From positions 124,001 to 188,000 of the forward strand of contig NZ_CP135000.1 in the NCBI RefSeq assembly GCF_039376655.1: a DNA stretch of 64,000 bases, written 5' to 3'. The stretch comes from Buchnera aphidicola (Pseudoregma panicola). GTDB taxonomy: Bacteria; Pseudomonadota; Gammaproteobacteria; Enterobacterales; Enterobacteriaceae. The notes beneath the pieces were generated by a model. It saw only the letters and a list, made by a program, of their open reading frames with translations, was not told where the DNA came from and ran no database searches. The translations under genes and the position numbers were made by a program. This document shows positions 38,835 to 48,067 of this stretch, piece by piece (positions within the stretch are counted from its first letter, which is position 1; every line of letters begins with the position of its first letter).

Positions 38835-40046
38835 GTGTATAAAAAAGTTAGAATTCCAGATGTTGGGAAAGAAAAATTAGAAGTTATAGAAATATTAGTA
38901 AAAGAAGGGGATTTTGTTAATAAAAAGCAAGATTTAATTACATTAGAAGGTGAAAAAACTTCTATTGAAATACCTTCAAAAGAAACAGGAATAATAAAAA
39001 AAGTTTTTATTAAGATTGGAGATTTAGTTAAAACAAATTCAAAAATATTTTTATTAAAAAAGAAAAATCAAAAAGAAAAAAAAGTACATAGAAATAATAT
39101 TTTAAAGGTTAATAAAGAAAGAAATATATTTAATAAATATGATGAAATTTATACTAGTCCTATGGTAAGAAGATTAGCTAGAAAAAACAATATAAATTTA
39201 TCTGAAATTAAAGGAACTGGTAAAAAAGGAAGAATATCTAAAGAAGATTTTTTAATATTTTTAGAAAAAAAAAATATTAATTATAAAAAATATTGTTCAA
39301 AAGATATTTTTGAAAAAAAATTTTTTTTTGAAAAATTTGGTAAAACAGAAAAAGTTAATTTAAATAAAATTCAAAAAGTTATTTCTAAAAATTTATGTAA
39401 AAGCTGGTTAACAATACCTCATGTAACACAATTCGATGAAATAGATATTACAAAATTAGAAGAATTTAGAAAAAATGTAAATTTAGATATTTTAAATAAT
39501 GAAAATAATTCTGTTAAAATAACATTATTACCTTTTATTGTTAAAGTAATAGGATATGCATTAAAAAATTTTCCTAATTTTAATAGTTCTTATTCTGAAA
39601 AAAGTAATACTTTATTTTTAAAGAAATATATTAATATAGGAATAGTGATAAATTGTGATAGAGGAATATTTATTCCTGTAATAAGAGATGTTTTAAATAA
39701 AAGTATATTTGAAATTTCTATAGAAATATCTTCTTTTTCTAAAAAAGTTATGTCTAATTTTTTAAAAAAAAAAGATATGGAAGGTGGTAATTTTACTATA
39801 TCCAATCTAGGTGGATATGGAGGAGGGCATTTTACTCCTATAATAAATTTTCCAGAAGTTGCAATTTTAGGAATTTCAAAATATATAAATAAAAATATTT
39901 TTTTAAATAAAAAAATTTTTAATATAATTACTCTTCCTATTTCATTAAGTTATGATCATAGAGTAATAAATGGTGTAGAAGCTGTGAAATTTATAAATTT
40001 TATAAAAAATGAATTAGAAAAATTTCATGGTTTTATAATAAAATAA
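38835..40046 (+). CDS. aceF: Pyruvate dehydrogenase E2 (dihydrolipoyl acetyltransferase)
   Basis: Core of the PDH complex; transfers the acetyl group from lipoyl-lysine to CoA. It has 403 residues against about 630 in E. coli because only one lipoyl domain (1-75, lipoylation site in LEGEKTSIE) is present instead of three. The peripheral subunit-binding domain (about 107-140, TSPMVRRLARKNNI) and the catalytic domain (about 170-403) follow. The active-site motif, HxxxDG in the family, reads H375-RVI-N379-G. Start is GTG. Confidence 0.96.
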   Translation: MYKKVRIPDVGKEKLEVIEILVKEGDFVNKKQDLITLEGEKTSIEIPSKETGIIKKVFIKIGDLVKTNSKIFLLKKKNQKEKKVHRNNILKVNKERNIFNKYDEIYTSPMVRRLARKNNINLSEIKGTGKKGRISKEDFLIFLEKKNINYKKYCSKDIFEKKFFFEKFGKTEKVNLNKIQKVISKNLCKSWLTIPHVTQFDEIDITKLEEFRKNVNLDILNNENNSVKITLLPFIVKVIGYALKNFPNFNSSYSEKSNTLFLKKYINIGIVINCDRGIFIPVIRDVLNKSIFEISIEISSFSKKVMSNFLKKKDMEGGNFTISNLGGYGGGHFTPIINFPEVAILGISKYINKNIFLNKKIFNIITLPISLSYDHRVINGVEAVKFINFIKNELEKFHGFIIK

Positions 40047-40119
40047 TTTTATTATAAGAAATATTTTTAATTTATTTAAATATATATAATTTAAAATATA
40101 AAAATTAAGAGAAAATGTT

Positions 40120-41529
40120 ATGAAAGATTTAAATGTTAATACAGTTGTAATAGGAGGAGGTCCCGCTGGTTATTCTGCTGCATTTAGATTATCAGATTTG
40201 GGAGTACAAACTATTTTAGTAGAAAAAAAAAATTTTTTAGGTGGTGTATGTTTAAATAAAGGTTGCATTCCATCTAAATATTTATTACATATTTCTAAAA
40301 TTATCGAAGAAGTAAAAAGTTTAAAAAAATTTGATATTAACATAAACATTAAAAATATTAATTTATTAAATATAATGTTAGAAAAAAAAAGAATAATAGA
40401 ATCTTTAAGAAATGGTATAAAAAATATTTCTAAAAACAAAAATGTTAATATATTAAATGGAGAAGCTCATTTTGAAAGTAAAAATAGTATATTAATAAAT
40501 TATGTAAAAAAAAATAAAAAAAATAGTAAAAGAATAAGTTTTAAAAATGCTATTATATCTTCTGGATCTATACCTGTTTTTCTTCCTGGAATTCCTTATA
40601 ATAATGCTAGAGTATGGAATTCTACTGATGCATTAAATTTTTTAACAATTCCAAAAAATATGTTAATAATAGGTTCAGGAATTATAGGAATGGAAATGGC
40701 AACTATTTATAGTTCTTTAGGTTCTAAAATAGATGTTATAGAAAGATCCGAAAAATTTTTTCCTTTTTTAGATAAAGATGTAACTGAAATTTTTAAAAAA
40801 TCTATATTAAATAAATTTAATTTATTATTAGGAACAAAAATTATTAAAATTTCTGAAAAAAAAGAAGGACTACTAGTTAGTTTAAGTAGTTTTAAAAATT
40901 TTAATAAAAAAAAAATGTATGATGTGATTTTAGTTGCTGTTGGAAGAAAACCTAATATAGAAAATTTAAAATTAAAAAATTTGCCTATAGAAGTTAACAA
41001 ATTTGGAGCTATAAAAGTAAATGATAAGTTGCAAACTAACTTAAAAAATATTTATGCAATAGGTGATGTTATTGGATTTCCTATGTTAGCTCACAAAGGT
41101 TCTTATCAAGGGAAAATTGTATCTGAAATAATATATGGAAAAAATATTTATTATCAACCTAAAATAATACCTTATGTAATTTATTCTAATCCAGAAGTAG
41201 CTTGGGTTGGTATTTTAGAAAAAGAAGCTATAGAAAAAAATATAAATTATAAAGTTGCTAAATTTCCTTGGAAATTTTCTGGAAGAGCAATTTCTTCTGG
41301 ATATAGTTTAGGATTAACTAAACTTATTTTTAACTCTGATACTAATAGAATTATAGGAGGAATTGTAATAGGATCTGGAGCTAGTGAAATTCTTGGAGAA
41401 ATAAGCTTAGCTATAGAAATGTGTTGTGATGCTGAAGACATATCTTTAACTATGCATGCTCATCCTACTATATATGAAACTATATGTATGTCTTCAGAAA
41501 TTTTTCAAAAAAAATGTATAGATTTTTAA
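40120..41529 (+). CDS. lpd: Dihydrolipoamide dehydrogenase (E3)
   Basis: FAD enzyme that reoxidises the lipoyl group of AceF and makes NADH. It has 469 residues (E. coli 474). The FAD-binding GGGPAGYSAA, the redox disulfide GGVCLNKGCIPSK, the NAD-binding GSGIIGMEMA, the FAD segment YAIGDV and the catalytic pair in MHAHPTIYE are intact. It lies 73 bp after aceF. A large inverted repeat follows before the convergent erpA. Confidence 0.97.
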   Translation: MKDLNVNTVVIGGGPAGYSAAFRLSDLGVQTILVEKKNFLGGVCLNKGCIPSKYLLHISKIIEEVKSLKKFDININIKNINLLNIMLEKKRIIESLRNGIKNISKNKNVNILNGEAHFESKNSILINYVKKNKKNSKRISFKNAIISSGSIPVFLPGIPYNNARVWNSTDALNFLTIPKNMLIIGSGIIGMEMATIYSSLGSKIDVIERSEKFFPFLDKDVTEIFKKSILNKFNLLLGTKIIKISEKKEGLLVSLSSFKNFNKKKMYDVILVAVGRKPNIENLKLKNLPIEVNKFGAIKVNDKLQTNLKNIYAIGDVIGFPMLAHKGSYQGKIVSEIIYGKNIYYQPKIIPYVIYSNPEVAWVGILEKEAIEKNINYKVAKFPWKFSGRAISSGYSLGLTKLIFNSDTNRIIGGIVIGSGASEILGEISLAIEMCCDAEDISLTMHAHPTIYETICMSSEIFQKKCIDF

Positions 41530-41635
41530 TATATTTTTTTTTAACTTAAAATAAAATTTATATTTTTTAATTTTTATATAAATATAAAAAAATTTTTATT
41601 TTTTTATTAATAAAAAATAGTATTATAAAAAATTT

Positions 41636-41717
41636 TACATGCATATTATTTTTGTTAAAATTTTATATTTTACAAATAATATATTTTAATTTTTTTATAT
41701 AAATTAATATGCATGTA
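41636..41717. repeat. Long inverted repeat between lpd and erpA
   Basis: TACATGCATATTA / TAATATGCATGTA, 13 bp perfect, separated by 56 bases. The interior contains a second near-palindrome (ATATTATTTTTGTTAAAAT against ATTTTACAAATAATAT). It lies in the 224-bp gap between convergent lpd and erpA. Probably a transcription terminator or cruciform; the large loop is unusual. Confidence 0.6.
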
Positions 41718-41753
41718 TTTTATATTTTAAAAATATTATATATTTTTATTTTT

Positions 41754-42071
41754 TTATGTACTAAATGAAATTCCACAACTACATGTAGTTTTAGCATTGG
41801 GATTATTTACAACAAATTTTGATCCTTCTAAATTTTCTAAATAATCTATTTTCCCATTTTTTATATATTTAATACTTATATAATCTATTAATATTTTAAT
41901 ATTATTTTTTTTTATAATAATATCATTTTTTTTAATTTTTTTTTCTAATTTAAAGTTATATTTAAATCCGTTACATCCTCCACCTATTATATATATTCTA
42001 AAATATAATTTTTTTTTAGTAATTTTTAAAATTTTTTTTATTGAATTTTTTGTTAATTTTATATTATACAT
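41754..42071 (-). CDS. erpA: Iron-sulfur cluster insertion protein ErpA
   Basis: A-type carrier that delivers Fe-S clusters to apoproteins. It has 105 residues (E. coli 114). Cluster ligands are C33 in GGGCNGFKY and C97 and C99 in KTTCSCGISFS. ENLEGSKFVVNNPNAKTT is typical of ErpA rather than IscA. Likely clients in this window are NuoF, NuoG and NuoI. I see no Shine-Dalgarno before ATG 42071; a small ORF with a strong one ends 37 bp upstream. Confidence 0.93.
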   Translation of the reverse strand: MYNIKLTKNSIKKILKITKKKLYFRIYIIGGGCNGFKYNFKLEKKIKKNDIIIKKNNIKILIDYISIKYIKNGKIDYLENLEGSKFVVNNPNAKTTCSCGISFST

Positions 42072-42108
42072 TTTACTGTTACTTAAAAAATTTGTTTAAA
42101 TACAAAAA

Positions 42109-42207
42109 TTATAAAAAATTAATTATACTTATATATAAAAAAGTTTTTGATAAAATATTTGTTATCATTTCATGATAATTTGTTATATATTCTATTTTTT
42201 CAAACAT
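42109..42207 (-). CDS. Small ORF (32 codons) between ftsZ and erpA, unknown
   Basis: Reads MFEKIEYITNYHEMITNI and on to a stop, 32 residues. It has a strong Shine-Dalgarno (GAGGAAAAAT before the ATG), better than those of its neighbours. The last third is hydrophobic. The piece YHEMITN resembles YHEMMTH of spermidine synthase (SpeE), and speDE lie near lpd in E. coli, so it could be a speE relic; seven residues are too few to claim this. Alternatives are a leader peptide for erpA, or chance. Confidence 0.35.
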   Translation of the reverse strand: MFEKIEYITNYHEMITNILSKTFLYISIINFL

Positions 42208-42224
42208 ATTTTTCCTCTTTTTTT

Positions 42225-43385
42225 TTATATTTTATTTTTGTTATGATTTCTTAAAAAAGTTGGTATATCTAAATAATCTATTTTTTTATTTTTTTTTATA
42301 TAATTTTTATTACTAATATTATTATTTTCTGTTTCTTTATTTTTATTTTTTTTATTAAAATATTGATTTTGATATTTTAATAACATTTTATCAGAATTTT
42401 TTTTTTTTGTATTATTAATGTTATAAATTTTTTCAGGAGATATTCCTGTTGCTACTATAGTTACTCTTAATTCTTCTTTCATTTCATCATCTAAAGATGT
42501 ACCTATAACTACTGTAGCATTTTCTGAAGAAAAGTTTCTAATCGTATTTCCTACTATTTCAAATTCTTCTAATTTTAAATCTAAACCAGCTGTTATATTT
42601 ACTAAAACACCTCTAGCTCCAGATAAATCTATATCTTCTAGAAGAGGACTTGAAACAGCCATTTCTGCTGCTTCTTCTGCTCTGTTTTCTCCTGAAGAAA
42701 CACCAGTCCCCATTATTGCATAACCCATTTCTGACATCACAGTTCTAACATCTGCAAAATCTACATTCATTAAACCTGGTTTAGTTATTAGTTCAGCAAT
42801 TCCTTGTACAGCTCCATTTAATACATTATTTGCAGCTCTAAATGCATCTAATAATGAAATTCCTCTATTTAAAACTTTTAATAATTTATCATTTGGTATC
42901 GTTATAAGCGAGTCAACATTTTTAGATAATTCTGTTATTCCTTGTTCTGCATATAACATTTTTTTTTTACCTTCAAAACTAAATGGTTTTGTTACTACAG
43001 CAACAGTTAATATTCCCATATTTTTTGATATTTCTGAAATTACAGGTGCTGCTCCTGTACCTGTTCCACCCCCCATACCTGCTGCTATAAAAACCATATC
43101 AGCACCTTCCATAGCTGTTTTTAATGACTCTTTGTCTTCTTTTGCTGAATTTTTTCCTATCTCTGGATTTGATCCGGCTCCTAAACCTCTAGTTATATTT
43201 TTTCCTATTTGTATAGTTTTTTCTACTTCTATTTTTTTTAAAGCTTGAGAATCCGTATTAACAGCATAAAATTCTACTCCAGCAATTTTTTCTTGTATCA
43301 TATGTTCTATAGCATTGCCTCCGCCTCCTCCAACTCCAATAACTTTTATAACTGCTTCTTTTATAGAATCTAAATTTTCGAACAT
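42225..43385 (-). CDS. ftsZ: Cell division protein FtsZ
   Basis: Tubulin-like GTPase that forms the division ring. It has 386 residues (E. coli 383) and is one of the best conserved proteins here. It has GVGGGGGNA, the tubulin signature [21 protein letters not shown] and the T7 loop. After a variable Asn/Lys linker (about 320-370) the C-terminal tail peptide YLDIPTFLR, which binds FtsA and other partners, is intact. It is transcribed after ftsA with a 20-bp gap. Confidence 0.98.
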   Translation of the reverse strand: MFENLDSIKEAVIKVIGVGGGGGNAIEHMIQEKIAGVEFYAVNTDSQALKKIEVEKTIQIGKNITRGLGAGSNPEIGKNSAKEDKESLKTAMEGADMVFIAAGMGGGTGTGAAPVISEISKNMGILTVAVVTKPFSFEGKKKMLYAEQGITELSKNVDSLITIPNDKLLKVLNRGISLLDAFRAANNVLNGAVQGIAELITKPGLMNVDFADVRTVMSEMGYAIMGTGVSSGENRAEEAAEMAVSSPLLEDIDLSGARGVLVNITAGLDLKLEEFEIVGNTIRNFSSENATVVIGTSLDDEMKEELRVTIVATGISPEKIYNINNTKKKNSDKMLLKYQNQYFNKKNKNKETENNNISNKNYIKKNKKIDYLDIPTFLRNHNKNKI

Positions 43386-43405
43386 TTTTTTTCCTTATGT
43401 TTTTG

Positions 43406-44641
43406 TTATTTAATTATCCATTTATTTATTTTTTTAAAAATATTTTTTATAAAATTATTTTTTTTTTCCTTTTTACAAATTTTGTTATTTTTTTTTACAT
43501 ATTTTAATATTCCAACAGATGTAGAATATATAGGATCATAAATTTTTTTATTTTTGTCTTTTATATTTTTAGGTATAGCAATTCTAACTCTTGTTGAGAA
43601 AATTTTTTTTGCGCAATTTTTTAAAAACTTTATTTTAGCTCCACCTCCAGTAATTACTATTCCTCTTTTTATTTCTATTTCCTTTCCGGTTCGTTTATAT
43701 ATTTTTTTTTGTATATTTATTATTTTTAATTTTACTATATTTAATAATTCTATATATCTAGGTTCTATTACATCTATTAATCTTTGAGCATTAATATTTT
43801 TTATTATTTTTCCATTAGAATCTAATATATTATTATTTTTTATTTTTTCTAATATAGGAACTGTAGTACATCCATGATTTATTTTTATTTTTTCTGCTTT
43901 TTTGTATGATATTGAAAATGCATATGCTATATCATTTGTTACTAATTCACTTGCATATGGTATTACATGATTATATATAGTATATCCATTACAATATATA
44001 CTTAAATCTATAGAATTACTTCCTATATCTATCATACATACACCAAGTTTTTTTTCTTCTTTTGTTAATACTGCTTCACTAGAGGCTATTCCTGAAAATA
44101 TTAGTTTGTTTACTTTTATTTTACATTTTTCTATAGATTTTTTTATATTTTTATATATTTCCTTATGGCAAGTAATTAAGTGTACTTTACCTTTCATTCT
44201 CATTCCTGACAAACCTATTGGATTTTTTATTCCAGATCTTTTATCTATAGAATATTCTTGAGGTATTACGTGCAATATTATATGTTCATTATTTATTTTT
44301 ATAGATTTAGCTGAATATATAACATTTTTTATATCTTTTTTTTTAATTTCTTTTCCAGATATTGGTATAATTCCTATTTCATTATGACATTTTATTTTTG
44401 CATGTGATATAGATAAATATGCTGATTTTATTTTTTTTTTAGACATTATTTCTGCTTTATTTATAGATTTTTCTATACAGTTTTTTATAGATTCTAGATC
44501 ATATATTCCTTTTTTATTAATTCCCTTAGATTTGTTTTTTCCTATTCCTATAATTTTTATATTATTATTATAAATTTCTCCTATTAATGTAACTATTTTA
44601 TTATGTCCTATTTCTATACTTGTAACTAATTTTTTTTCCAT
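43406..44641 (-). CDS. ftsA: Cell division protein FtsA
   Basis: Actin-like protein that tethers FtsZ to the membrane. It has 411 residues (E. coli 420). IGHNKIVTLIGEI near the N-terminus, DIGSNSIDLSIY (phosphate 2 motif) and GIVITGGGAKI are visible. The C-terminal IKNIFKKINKWIIK is an amphipathic helix suited to membrane binding. It lies upstream of ftsZ as in E. coli, but the murein genes that precede it elsewhere are gone. Confidence 0.97.
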   Translation of the reverse strand: MEKKLVTSIEIGHNKIVTLIGEIYNNNIKIIGIGKNKSKGINKKGIYDLESIKNCIEKSINKAEIMSKKKIKSAYLSISHAKIKCHNEIGIIPISGKEIKKKDIKNVIYSAKSIKINNEHIILHVIPQEYSIDKRSGIKNPIGLSGMRMKGKVHLITCHKEIYKNIKKSIEKCKIKVNKLIFSGIASSEAVLTKEEKKLGVCMIDIGSNSIDLSIYCNGYTIYNHVIPYASELVTNDIAYAFSISYKKAEKIKINHGCTTVPILEKIKNNNILDSNGKIIKNINAQRLIDVIEPRYIELLNIVKLKIINIQKKIYKRTGKEIEIKRGIVITGGGAKIKFLKNCAKKIFSTRVRIAIPKNIKDKNKKIYDPIYSTSVGILKYVKKNNKICKKEKKNNFIKNIFKKINKWIIK

Positions 44642-44833
44642 ATTTTATGTCACTTTTATACTTTATTTTCAATTTTTAAAATTTTTATAATTTTTTTTGT
44701 TAAAAATATTTATTTTTTGAAAAATTTTTAAAAATTATAAATATATTTTTTTTTAACAAAATTATTTTTTAAAAATTTTGTGTTAATATTCTTTATATAA
44801 AAAATATTTTATTATTTAAATTTAATTTTATAA

Positions 44834-45781
44834 TTATTTTATTCTTTTTAATTCTGCGATTCTTAATATAGCACTTCGTGATCTTATATTTTTTTTAACT
44901 TCTTTTTTACTAGGAAGTATTTTTTTAAATATTTTCAATTTTTTTTTTTCATCTAAATATTTTATTTTCTTATAAGTTATAGGTAGTTTATGAGGTATAT
45001 TAATATTTTTACTATTAGATTTCATAAAATATTTTACTATTCTGTCTTCTAAAGAATTAAAACTTATTACTAATAACTTTCCTTTATAAGATAAAATTTT
45101 TAGTGAATCTTTCAAAATTTTTTTTATACATTTTAATTCTTTATTTATATAAATTCTTATTGCTTGAAAAGTTTTAGTAGATGGATTTATTTTTCTATTT
45201 TTTTTATAAACAATTTTATTTATTATTTCAGATAATTCTAAAGTTTTTTCTATTTTTTTTTTTTCTCTATATTTTACTATAGCCTTAGATATTTTTGATG
45301 CAAATTTTTCTTGTCCAAATTTTTTTATTACTTTAAATATATTTTTTTTATTACTATTATTTATCCATTTTTTTGCTGAAATTCCATATTTTTGATTATA
45401 TCTCATATCTAAAGTTCCATTTAAATTAAATGAAAAACCTCTTTTTTTATTCTTTATTTGATTTGTAGAAAATCCAAGGTCTAATATAATTCCATCAATT
45501 TTTTTTATTATATTAAACTTTTTAGCATATTTTATAAGATTTTCAAAAGAATCATTTATAAATTTAAAATTTTTATTTTTTATTTTTTTAGAAAAATTTA
45601 TACTATAAGGGTCTTTATCTAAAGAATATAAAAATCCATGTTTTCCAATTTTTTTTAAAATATTTTTTGAATGTCCTCCTGATCCAAATGTACAATCTAC
45701 ATATATTCCATTTTTTTTAATTTTTAAATTTTGTATTATTTCTTTTAATAAAACTGGTATATGATAATTTTTTTTAGACAT
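44834..45781 (-). CDS. rsmH: 16S rRNA (cytosine1402-N4)-methyltransferase
   Basis: SAM-dependent enzyme (formerly MraW) that methylates C1402 in the ribosomal P site. It has 315 residues (E. coli 313). The N-terminal YHIPVLLKEII, the SAM motif DCTFGSGGHS, GIILDLGFSTNQI, GFSFNLNGTLDMRY and SFNSLEDRIVKYF are diagnostic. In E. coli it heads the dcw cluster; here it is followed directly by ftsA across a 192-bp gap. No Shine-Dalgarno is seen before ATG 45781. Confidence 0.97.
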   Translation of the reverse strand: MSKKNYHIPVLLKEIIQNLKIKKNGIYVDCTFGSGGHSKNILKKIGKHGFLYSLDKDPYSINFSKKIKNKNFKFINDSFENLIKYAKKFNIIKKIDGIILDLGFSTNQIKNKKRGFSFNLNGTLDMRYNQKYGISAKKWINNSNKKNIFKVIKKFGQEKFASKISKAIVKYREKKKIEKTLELSEIINKIVYKKNRKINPSTKTFQAIRIYINKELKCIKKILKDSLKILSYKGKLLVISFNSLEDRIVKYFMKSNSKNINIPHKLPITYKKIKYLDEKKKLKIFKKILPSKKEVKKNIRSRSAILRIAELKRIK

Positions 45782-45846
45782 ATTTTTTATTTTTCATAGT
45801 TTTTATAAAAATTTTAATAAGTTTTTTATATATTATTTTTATAAAA

Positions 45847-46086
45847 TTATTTTTTTACTATTTTTACTTTTAAAACATTTATTAATTTAAATATTTGTTT
45901 TTTTATTTTATTGTTTATATTTTTATATTTGTATAATTCTATTAAAACTTTTGATATTTTTTTATTATTTTTTAAAGGTTTGGCTTTAATTTTTTTTATA
46001 TTATATCCTCTTTGAGAAAACAGACCTATTACTCTAGATAATACTCCTGATTTGTTTTCTAATAATATATATAAAATTTTTTTCAT
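45847..46086 (-). CDS. ilvH: Acetolactate synthase small subunit, N-terminal ACT domain only
   Basis: Regulatory subunit of acetohydroxyacid synthase III. It has only 79 residues, whereas E. coli IlvH has 163. The ACT domain is intact: LLENKSGVLSRVIGLFSQRGYNI matches the E. coli valine-site region (asparagine, glycine and the second asparagine retained). The protein stops at VLKVKIVKK, where the second domain would begin; the 65 bp downstream hold no remnant. The size recalls IlvM-type one-domain subunits. It starts 9 bp after ilvI with Shine-Dalgarno AGGAAA. Confidence 0.93.
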   Translation of the reverse strand: MKKILYILLENKSGVLSRVIGLFSQRGYNIKKIKAKPLKNNKKISKVLIELYKYKNINNKIKKQIFKLINVLKVKIVKK

Positions 46087-46095
46087 AAATTTTTC

Positions 46096-47787
46096 CTAAC
46101 ATTTTTTTAATATCATATTGTTCATACCTAATCCTTTTATTTGCATAGGATATACATGTTCTGAAGCATCTACTTCTATATCTAAAAATACTAGTTCTTT
46201 TTTAGTTTTTTTTAACGCATATTTTATTATATTATATAGTTCTTTTTTTTTATGTACCCTTATTCCTATATGACCATATGATTTTACTAATTTAGAAAAA
46301 TTTGGTAATGATTTCATATATGATTGAGAATATCTGCTAGAATAGTTTATATCTTGCCATTGTCTTACCATTCCTAATACACTATTATTTAAATTTATTA
46401 TTAAGATAGGTATTTTATATTGTTTGGCAGTAGAAAGTTCCTGTATGTTCATTTGAATGCTTCCATCTCCTGTTATACATATAACATTTTTTTTTGGAAA
46501 TGCAAGTTTTACTCCAAGAGCGGCTGGTAATCCAAAACCCATTGTTCCTAATCCTCCAGAATTTATCCATTGTCTCGGTTTTTCAAAAGAATAATATAAA
46601 GCTGTAAACATTTGATGTTGACCAACATCAGATGCAATATATGAATTTCCTTTTGTTATTTTCCATACAGTTTCTATAACATATTGTGGTTTTATTTTTC
46701 TCGAAGATTTTTTATATTTTAAACTATTTATTTTTCTCCATGATTGTATTTTTTCCCACCATTTTTTTATATTATTTTTATATTTTTTTATTTCTAAAAT
46801 TTTTATAATTTTTTTTATAACATTTTTTGCATCTCCTATAATATATATATTTGATTTTACAGTTTTAGATATTGATGTAGGATCTATATCTATATGTATA
46901 ATTTCTGAATTAGGGCAATATTTAGAAATATTGTTTGTTGTTCTATCATCAAATCTAACTCCTATAGCTAATATTATATCAGAATTGTGCATAGCCATAT
47001 TAGCTTCATAAGTTCCATGCATTCCTAACATTCCAAGACATTGTTCATGTCTTCCAGATATTGATCCTAATCCCATTAATGATGTAGTTATAGGAAAATT
47101 TAATTTTTTTAATAATAATAACAAATATTTACTAGATTCAGATGATATTATACCTCCACCAACATATATAATAGGTTTTTTAGATTTTTGTAATTTTTTA
47201 AATATTTTTTTTATTTTTTCTTTTTTTACTGTTTCTTTTTTATTTAATTTTATATTATTTTTTTTTATAAAAAAATATTTTTTTTTTATGTTATTAGATA
47301 ATACATTTTTAGGAATATCTATTACTACAGGACCATGTCTACCTGAAGTTGCTATATAAAAAGATTTTTTAAATGTTTTATATATTTCTGAAGTATTTTT
47401 TATTAAAAAACTATGTTTAACTATTGGCCTTGATATACCTATCATGTCACATTCTTGAAAAGCATCATTTCCTATTAAAGAATAATCAACTTGACCTGAT
47501 ATTATTATTATAGGTATAGAATCCATATATGCTGTAGCTATACCAGTTATAGAATTAGTTGCTCCTGGTCCAGATGTTACTAAAGCTACTCCAATTTTTC
47601 CTGTAGATCTAGCATATCCATCAGCCATATGTATAGCTGCTTGTTCATGTCTTACTAATATATGTTTTATTTTGCCAATTCTTTTTATAGAATCATATAT
47701 GTCTAGAACTGATCCTCCAGGATATCCAAATATATATTTAATTTTTTGTTTTATAAGAAATTTTACTACTATATCTGCGCCTAGCAT
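46096..47787 (-). CDS. ilvI: Acetolactate synthase III large subunit
   Basis: ThDP- and FAD-dependent catalytic subunit that starts valine, leucine and isoleucine synthesis. It has 563 residues (E. coli 574). The ThDP-activating glutamate is E48 in RHEQAA. The FAD region [21 protein letters not shown] and the ThDP motif [11 protein letters not shown] to [12 protein letters not shown] are conserved. It is transcribed with ilvH on the minus strand. The 280 bp upstream to degP hold no gene I can recognise. Confidence 0.97.
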   Translation of the reverse strand: MLGADIVVKFLIKQKIKYIFGYPGGSVLDIYDSIKRIGKIKHILVRHEQAAIHMADGYARSTGKIGVALVTSGPGATNSITGIATAYMDSIPIIIISGQVDYSLIGNDAFQECDMIGISRPIVKHSFLIKNTSEIYKTFKKSFYIATSGRHGPVVIDIPKNVLSNNIKKKYFFIKKNNIKLNKKETVKKEKIKKIFKKLQKSKKPIIYVGGGIISSESSKYLLLLLKKLNFPITTSLMGLGSISGRHEQCLGMLGMHGTYEANMAMHNSDIILAIGVRFDDRTTNNISKYCPNSEIIHIDIDPTSISKTVKSNIYIIGDAKNVIKKIIKILEIKKYKNNIKKWWEKIQSWRKINSLKYKKSSRKIKPQYVIETVWKITKGNSYIASDVGQHQMFTALYYSFEKPRQWINSGGLGTMGFGLPAALGVKLAFPKKNVICITGDGSIQMNIQELSTAKQYKIPILIINLNNSVLGMVRQWQDINYSSRYSQSYMKSLPNFSKLVKSYGHIGIRVHKKKELYNIIKYALKKTKKELVFLDIEVDASEHVYPMQIKGLGMNNMILKKC

Positions 47788-48067
47788 TTTTTTTCCTTTA
47801 TAATATATTATTAATATATAAATTTATATTTTTATAACAATATTTATTTTATAGATATTTTTATATTTAGTAAAAATTTTAATAATATTTTTTAATAAAT
47901 TTAGTTTTGTTTTTTAAAATTGTTTTATTATTTTATTTAAAAATTTTTATATAATAATTTTTATTAATATTTTGTTATTTTTTTTAAATTTTTTAAAAAA
48001 CATTATTATTAAATATTATAATACAATTTTATGAAGTTATTTTAAAATATTTTTATAGGAGACAATT
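47788..48067. other. 280-bp spacer between ilvI and degP
   Basis: Divergent promoter region, almost pure A/T. A TAGGAGA ribosome binding site for degP lies at its right end (48055-48062). No leader peptide or attenuator for ilvI is seen. Confidence 0.5.

Noticed and set aside
42162-42178. Palindrome TTATCA/TGATAA as a possible ftsZ terminator
   Set aside because: It is six base pairs with a five-base loop in AT-rich DNA and lies inside the small ORF; expected by chance.
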